Both the position numbers and the translations under genes were made by a program. From Galaxea fascicularis (lineage: Eukaryota > Cnidaria > Anthozoa > Scleractinia > Euphylliidae): DNA of 64,000 nucleotides. How positions within the stretch are numbered: position 1 is the first letter of the stretch; each line of letters opens with the position of its first letter. Positions 58,101 through 64,000 of the stretch are shown piece by piece. The notes under the pieces are model-generated. The model was not told the origin of the DNA. It ran no database searches and saw nothing but the letters and a program-made list of their open reading frames with translations. Where the stretch lies: the NCBI GenBank assembly GCA_948470475.1, contig OX419341.1, positions 3,266,084 to 3,330,083 of the forward strand. Reading direction: 5' to 3'.

Positions 58101-61100
58101 ACACTGATAGGTGCATAACTAGCGTTGAAAATTATTTCCATATGGCAGGATGTACTTGAATCCTCCTAGACTTTATATCAAACAGAGATACAGGGGTACC
58201 ATTAGGAGCTGTATACCAGGAAGATTGATCACTGGCTATGAATATGCATGCACAAAACACTAGTATAGTACATGTAGGTGTGCAGGTCTGTTAAAAAGTA
58301 TCCCAAGGAGAACTTTTTGTTTTAAAGAAATTCCACCCAAAAATATTTCATGAAAGCAGAATAATATTGCCTTGCTGCTCAAAATCGTAATTAAAGTCAC
58401 CGACTTATTGCAGTATAGCAAAATATAAAATTATTATTCACTGACAGACATCTGCATGCTTAAAATCGTAAATGGTTTGAACCCAGGAGTCATGTCATAA
58501 TTAAGTGAAGTACGATCGTCCAGGTGAGTGTAGTCCTGAGAAGGACTGTTTGTGGTGACATTGACTGACGTTTCAACCTGAGCGGAAGTCATCATCACAG
58601 TCAAGTGATTCGTGTAACGTCAGTAGATGGTATAAGTACTCTGGTTGTTGATGTGGTTGGTCAACGAAGTCGTGATGTTATTGGTCGACTGTCAGTTAAG
58701 CCTAGTTGTCATTGGCTGTGGAGACTGTACACAGTGATTGGTGCGTTCCGATCCGTCTTTTGTTTGTCTAATGTGTGTACCTGTATTGTTAGTAAAATTA
58801 GTTGGTCTGTTGTTTGTCTGTTGTAAACAGTGATTGGTGTGTTTCGATCCATCTTTTGTTAGACTAATGTCTGTACGTGTGTCCGTGTGTCCGTGTCGGT
58901 CAGTCTGTTGTGTCCGTTGTTTATGTCGTCAACAAATCATTTGTAAGGTGCGGGAAGTTGTAAGCAACGATTTAGTGGTGTCTGTTCTAAGTTAGTAAAC
59001 CAGCTTTCCAGTACGATCCGTTGGTAGTAATTAGTACTGTATGTAACGCATTCAGCAGAGTCCCAGTCGATTCTGTGGTTTGTCTGTAAATGGTGTTCAG
59101 CAATGTTATTGTTGAGGTCACCATTTCTCGTCGCTCGTTTGTGTTCAGTCAGTCTTACTGTACGTTCAAGTTTCTGCTGGTCTCACCTATATTGGTGGCC
59201 TGGCAGTCGCAACATTTGATCTTGTAAACTGCTCCTTGTCTGTTCTTTGGTTCGTCTTTGTCCTTAACATTCGTCAGTAGTTGCCATAAAGTGGTGATGG
59301 GTTTGTGAGCAACGCGGATGTTGTAGGGCTGTAGAATGCGTGCAATGGTTTCAGATGTGCCTTTGATGTAAGGTATCGTAGCTGTGGTGACAGCTGTCAC
59401 ATTCGTGTTCGTAACGTTAGGTTCTGCACGGTAGGTTCTGCATGCTTGTCAGAAAGTCTTAAAGTAGGCGGCTTTGTCCTTGAAGTAGGTGGCTTTACAC
59501 CAGGTATAAAGAATCAGAGGAATATTCCAACAGAGTAGCCAGCCAGGAACACAAAGTTAACAGTGACTTTTGCCCGCTGTCAGCTACTTTTGCCAACCCT
59601 GCATCTGTTTTGTGAATAATAATCATTATCCAAACACAGTCAGGCATTGGGCAACCAGGAAATATTAGTTTTGCACCAAACTTATATGCTGGGTGCCCTG
59701 GATTTCAAGGGTTTAGAGGTTTGGGCGCCCAACTACTTTTCTTGGAGCACAGCCTTGACAGTACATTGGAAGTGTTAGAGGAAGTAATGAGCAGTACCGA
59801 TCTGTACTGCGTTTGAGTTTTTAAAATTCTCTCTCCAATAGAAATTTGATCAGTTTTGTAACTGTACCTTTAAATTAGACGTACACTGTAAACCTGTACA
59901 CTTACCTGATGATCCTGTGCTGACAAATTCATGTCATAATATGTTAGTGGCTCCTTCCCTGTTACCCAATAATATCTGTCATGAACAAAATTTTACACAT
60001 TCTAATTTACCTATTGTTCATAATAACAGCAAGTACACTGTAATTTAGAGAAAATAAAGAAACAAGTAAAAAGGAAGACAAAAATAATGTAACAAGATAC
60101 ATGATCAAACTGTTGAGCATAATATCATTAACATCCTTAAAGAGATGTTAAATGATGATCACACCTTACCTGTCTGCATATCAAAGTTACAGGTTTTACA
60201 AAAATGACAAAAAATTCAGCATGCTGACAAACATTTTTTTAGCTAAATCACAATGTGGTAGGTGATGCCTATTCTTTAACAAGTCTTTTACTATGATTTA
60301 AGAACACGCTGCTATAACAAAAGCTATGGTTTTCCATACACAAATTTCTTGAATTAACTGGTGGGCATACCTTGTTTTACAATAACTACGCATAACTACA
60401 AATTTCTCCAATATTATTTCAGAAGAATCCTTTTCCTGGAACCTTGTCTGGTTGTGAGGTACACTATACATTTAGAAGTACAGCTGTAAGAAGCAATTGG
60501 TAATTATTATTGTATGACTACAGGAAATTAAGGGGAAAACTCTGTCTTAAGAAGACTATAAGTAAATGCCACCTTGTATAGGTAAGGTAGCAAATAAACG
60601 TCATCACTTTATGATTATTTTCAACATAGGTTTACAAATTAAAGAAAGATTTACATGCCCACATCTAGCAGAGGCTAATTGAGACAGGTACGAGAAGCAT
60701 ACATGTCGCCCAATTAGGACCATGCCTCTCTAATATAATACTGCAGACTGTTAGAAATTTTTCACAGCCTGCATAAGGTAGTAAGTAAATTGTAGACATA
60801 TAAATTCTAACCTATTGTATTCTGCTCCTCGAAAAAGATTTCCAGGATTTCTCCATACTTTACATTCTAAAACGGAGACAAAGACATCGGTTCACTTGTA
60901 CCAGCAAATAATAATAATATTAACAATATTTACAAAATAGAAAACATGTTACTTTCCCCGAAGCAAAAAAAAATTTATTTTTTCATGCCCAGTCTTTAAT
61001 ATCTGAATCGAAGAAATTTTACAAAAATACAGTGTTACCTGTTTATTTTCCACCTGTTAGCATTGTTTAAATGTTCTTTTTCATGCCTGTTTTGCTGCCG

Positions 61101-63701
61101 CTTTGACTAATTATTATTTAATGTAATAATTTTTTAATTTAATGTTATTTTCAATTCAGCCCTCTCATATGCAGTTCCAGGGGATGGGGGAGGGTCTCAA
61201 ATACATAAGGTCAGGAACTGAAGGAAAAATCATCACGAAGCTAATTTGAAATTTTCAGATGGGTGGGGTGGGTGGAGCCAGATCTTAAATTGTTTTTTCA
61301 GTCATTACTTTTGCTTTTAGTCAAGACAGAAGACCAGACAAAACAGCTGAATAGAAGCTGGTATGACTCCATGAATGACGTTTTACAAGATCATGACTTC
61401 TCCAACAAGGAATTCTAAAAACAAGCATGTAACCAAGATAGACAAAGATAATTCAATTGAACAAATGTAACTGAAAACAAACCTGAAACATTCTGTTGAG
61501 GATTTTGTGGTGTAGTTTCAGAGCTGCCCAGCAAAGGACCAAGATGTGATAGTGATACATGCTCTATAAATGATGTGCCATACTTCCGAAAGTACCACCA
61601 TTCAAATATCTAAGACAAGAAAACACATTGTTTGGTTAAAGCACAATACAGTCATAAGATTTCTAAACAAAAAGTTCAATTCCTGTTGTACTGGGCACTG
61701 AGTTAGAGGCAGTGGAGAATGGAACAGTGACTAAAAAAAAAACAGGACATGGAGAGAACAGTATCAGAGCTCGACGTTGCGACCGCTGGGGTCACCAATG
61801 TGACTAGATTTTTTTCGCTGGCGACTAAATTTTCACGTTTGGTCGACTAAAATACTTGTGCTGGTGACCAAATCTGAAAACTTAGGGGACAGCTGGCCCC
61901 AAGGTTTTTTCCTGAGAGTCGAGCCCTGAATATACACCTGTAGATGCCGTAAGTTGATAAAGACCCTATCTCTACTCATTTTGCCAAAAATGACCTAAAA
62001 ATGTGGAACAGGCCGTATCATCTGGTAAGTCATGTTTTCTTAGAGAAGCAAATTCAGAGTGGTTTTAAATCACAGAGGGCTGATTGTGGTCATCAAATAA
62101 TATTATACTGACTGGTCTCAGGCAAAACAAATAATTATTATTACACAACAACAACTAAAATAAAAATGGGTGGGGAACATTTACCCTTACTAGCTCATAG
62201 ATAAGACTGGATAAGACTTTCTCTTCTGGGAAGGGAAACATTGACTTACGTAAATCTAATATGATAACAGTCTGCTTGGTGATATTCAGGATTTCATTGG
62301 AATTTTAACAACAATAATATATTTTCCTTATTTTAGAGGACCATCAAGTCAACAACATGATTGTTATGACTGAATGATGCCTAAATTTGCATTTCAAACT
62401 TTTGGGGGATGAAATCAGGAATGTCACAACATCTTGTTTAAGACTCACAAGAATGATTCCTGAAATGAATGATGATGTTCCAGTAAGAGCGACGTAAAAC
62501 TTTGGTGTCAATGTATTCAAGAAAAGAATGGCTGAAAAAGAAGACACAGTTTTAATCAATATTGTGTGATTTACATCCAACATCACTAAGAAAAAAAAGG
62601 CATTTTGTAGAGAGTGAGAAAAAAATGTATAAACCAATATAAAAGTTTCATTTTTAATTATTTTAAAAAAAATTCTGAAATTGATTTCTATTTGCAGGGT
62701 TCAAAGCAGAAAATATACAATATTGTGGATAAACATCAAATACTGTAAATACTTTTATAAAAGGGAACTGAAAAGAAAGCCCCATGAAAAAAATATTTTT
62801 TTAGGTTTAGCCCTGCACTGTATTGATCATTTATTAGGTTTTTGAAGAAAAAACAGGATTTGTGATACGAAGCCAAATGAAGACCAAACATTAATGACAA
62901 CAGTAAATTATGCAAGCTGTAAGACATGTAAGCTCTAACACAATTGCATTAAAAATGTTTTGGCTGTAATCTAGCCAGCCAGCTGCATATCCAAGAAGCT
63001 CAAAACAGTTGCTCTTTACCCCCCAAGGAAACGAATTAATGCTGGAACTAATAACATGAAGACATGAAATATCAAAAGGCCATTCAACTGAATTTGACAT
63101 TATTTAAAATAGTATATGTACATGTTCATCAGTCCATAATATTTAGTAGACATTCGAAATGTGAAAACGGTTCTTTTTAGGTTTAGTTCTGAGAGAAGAA
63201 ATCTTGAAAATTATGAAATTTTATAAAAAGGTTGACGAGCGCCAAGAATGAATGTCGATCGATGAAAACAGCTGATTCTACAATGGGTCATCCGGTCTTT
63301 CTTTATGTTAATAGCTCCTGTCATTTTCTTTTCGTTTTCCGAATAAATTTAAAAACCAAACACGGAAATTCATGTACCTATGGAAGCCAGTGTCAGTCTA
63401 TAAAATCCAATGATTCTAAAAGGTAAAAGATCGTTCACGTCTACGAAATTACTCGAAAGAATTGTTTCTTTTTTAAATGAAATGATAAAACGGCGCGAAT
63501 TTCTCCTTTTCCTCGCAACAAAATGATGTCTGGCGACTTACCTAAGTTGACGTTTTCTTTGAGACGAAGTGGCGCACGGAGCACGTAAAGCAGGAATATG
63601 ACGAGGAGAAACCAAAACCCCCACAGATACGTCCAAGACCAACCAATCCATTGCTTAATTTTACCAATCGATCGCTGAACACTACTCTGATCGTCCGCCA
63701 T
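49188..63701 (-). CDS. ST7: Suppressor of tumorigenicity 7 homologue (548 aa, 18 coding exons)
   Basis: Coding exons from the start: 63542-63701, 62449-62531, 61483-61609, 60812-60866, 59906-59975, 57060-57111, 56607-56685, 55754-55808, 54399-54495, 54165-54262, 52671-52763, 52527-52548, 52347-52419, 51737-51839, 51250-51400, 50291-50383, 49364-49503 and 49188-49283. All junctions are GT-AG and the phases join in one frame. Landmarks match vertebrate ST7: [20 protein letters not shown] (first membrane segment), [51 protein letters not shown], [104 protein letters not shown] (last membrane segment) and the end WHQLTRI. Human ST7 is about 585 residues, so this one is slightly shorter, mainly in the middle. 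ST7 proteins are membrane proteins of poorly defined function linked to growth control and matrix gene expression. Confidence 0.95.
52527..52548 (-). other. ST7: 22-nt microexon of ST7
   Basis: Flanked by ACAAACAG (acceptor) and GTAAGG (donor) on the minus strand, it encodes Q-V-L-A-K-Y-D plus the first base of the next codon. It is needed to join EMQAYSEVQ to DISLPKSA, exactly where vertebrate ST7 has [15 protein letters not shown]. It is easily missed by gene predictors. Confidence 0.9.
53284..53441. mobile_element. ST7: Fold-back element in an ST7 intron
   Basis: The left arm AAATCGCACAACCTTCTCGT plus ACAATTCGGGATTAAT is complementary to the right arm ATTAATCCCGAATTGT plus ACAAGAAGGTTGTGTGATTT, and an inner pair (TGATTTTGAAAGTTC) is also complementary. 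No coding capacity. Confidence 0.8.
53452..53581. mobile_element. ST7: Second fold-back element in the same ST7 intron
   Basis: TACATTCAACAAAATTAC at the left pairs with GTAATTTTGTTGAGTGTA at the right. The loop is about 95 bases. It lies ten bases from the preceding element. Confidence 0.65.
53855..54043 (-). mobile_element. SINE in an ST7 intron
   Basis: The minus strand begins GGGTTGGCGCAATGGTGAGA, with GGTTCGATTCCTGGACTCAA as the B-box, and continues through TTGTTGTTGGTTCTCTACTC to TCCGGTTTTCCCCTCTCC. It belongs to the same family as the copy at 48181 and lies in the sense orientation of ST7. Confidence 0.8.
56413..56534. mobile_element. Near-perfect palindromic element in an ST7 intron
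   Basis: AGTGAGAAGGGGCATGGGTC and TATTCTTG on the left pair with CAAGAATAGACCCATGCCCC and TTCTCACT on the right. Inner AACTGATTTGCAT pairs with ATGCAAATCAGTT. The whole 122 bases can fold into one hairpin. Confidence 0.8.
57375..57655. mobile_element. MITE in an ST7 intron, TCAGGGTTGCCAC ends
   Basis: TCAGGGTTGCCAC at the left pairs with GTGGCAACCCTGA at the right. Inside, AATTCCCTGACTTTTCACTGA occurs repeatedly and in complement. There is no coding capacity. Confidence 0.75.
57825..58114. mobile_element. MITE in an ST7 intron, GCACCTATCAGTGTC ends
   Basis: GCACCTATCAGTGTCAAGCC at the left pairs with GGCTTGACACTGATAGGTGC at the right, over at least 20 bases. The interior is rich in G runs on the left and C runs on the right, so it forms a long imperfect hairpin. 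It is non-coding. Confidence 0.85.
58500..59430 (-). pseudogene. 3' fragment of a Penelope-like retroelement (GIY-YIG end)
   Basis: On the minus strand: [44 protein letters not shown], then I-GETSRN, and after a break [34 protein letters not shown] and LNRCLQLP. The VYKI-C-C-Y/N-IGET-R-L--H order is that of the GIY-YIG nuclease end of Penelope-like elements. The reverse transcriptase part is missing and at least two stops or shifts are present. It lies inside ST7 intron 5, in the same orientation as ST7. Confidence 0.75.
60867..61482. other. ST7: ST7 intron 3, no further feature recognised
   Basis: AT-rich intron, with a G-rich patch GGGTGGGGTGGGTGGAG at about 61261-61277 that could form a G-quadruplex. 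I see nothing else callable. Confidence 0.4.
61765..61928. mobile_element. Small inverted-repeat element in an ST7 intron
   Basis: CAGAGCTCGAC at the left pairs with GTCGAGCCCTG at the right. Inside, GTCACCAATGTGACTAGATT and GGCGACTAAATTTTC-type repeats recur. It is a decayed MITE-like unit with no protein. Confidence 0.5.
62532..63541. other. ST7: ST7 intron 1, no further feature recognised
   Basis: A one-kilobase intron between the first two coding exons. Only AT-rich sequence and short frames are seen. Confidence 0.5.
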
Positions 63702-63747
63702 TTTGGATCACTAAAAATAAAAGTAGTGCGTTTGCGCAAAATGACTT

Positions 63748-63941
63748 GGCTCCAGACTCCGCATCTGAAAAGGGGAGCCGTTCCTCCGTTCGAAATTCAC
63801 AGCCGAGCTAGGCGGGAAGAACGGCCGAGCCGTTCCGAATTGAAATATCCGTTCTTAATTGATCCAGACGCCGAACTTCTCATGTCCTTAATTCAATGCA
63901 TTAGGCTCGGCTCATGAAAAGTACGGCGTCTGAATCGGGCC
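63748..63941. mobile_element. MITE of the 13392 family beside the ST7 start
   Basis: The right end TACGGCGTCTGAATCGGGCC, followed by TAA, is the counterpart of the right end of the 13392-14139 element, and the preceding TTAATTGATCCAGACGCCGA matches that element's TTAATTGATTCAAACGTCGA. The left end is decayed and is placed near 63748. It lies within about 50 bases upstream of the ST7 start codon, so it may form part of the promoter. Confidence 0.6.
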
Positions 63942-64000
63942 TAAGATACGATTGGTCAGAAGTTTTGGTGTATGGCTGGGTACTACTTTTTGCGCTTGAT

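Overview
The window is animal nuclear DNA, most likely from a cnidarian and probably an anthozoan such as a stony coral. The evidence is split genes with short exons and consensus GT-AG introns, AT-rich spacers, tRNA-headed SINEs, many small fold-back elements (MITE-like), a YqaJ/SWIM gene of the kind repeated in coral genomes, and a Penelope-like element with a GIY-YIG end. The taxon is inferred from these features, not demonstrated.

Layout. 1-4240 has no gene, only fold-back elements with a nested SINE. 4241-7291 (minus) is an intronless dystroglycan/sarcoglycan-like membrane protein with a very long cytoplasmic tail. 7292-12727 is mostly empty. 12788-13240 is a broken glycosyltransferase family 8 copy. 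13.4-46.2 kb is a locus of four related six-exon genes: A (minus, 15371-18159), B (plus, 21729-28777), C (minus, 31862-34518) and D (plus, 41442-45000, a pseudogene). C and D lie on the arms of a large inverted duplication (about 30.1-36.97 kb against 39.35-46.2 kb) around a 2.4-kb spacer holding a decayed YqaJ/SWIM gene. 46.2-49.2 kb is mostly empty. 49188-63701 (minus) is a complete ST7 gene with 18 coding exons, including a 22-nt microexon.

The four-gene family is the main result. Each member has a start codon that is the last codon of exon 1, a signal-peptide exon, three exons encoding a BRICHOS-type prodomain, and a last exon that begins inside an R-x-K-R proprotein-convertase site and encodes a short cysteine-rich tail. 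The tail has eight cysteines in A and C, nine in D, and six with a different spacing in B. The prodomain is conserved while the tail diverges, the architecture of BRICHOS precursors of antimicrobial peptides such as arenicin from polychaetes. A, B and C also share a TATA-containing promoter module. The function of the released peptides is inferred.

Gene B carries a 2.3-kb array of a 21-base repeat in intron 3 with essentially no G on the plus strand. Because the unit is 21 bases it gives 800-980-codon open frames that are not genes. Comparing the C and D arms shows three later MITE insertions in D, with the empty sites kept in C.
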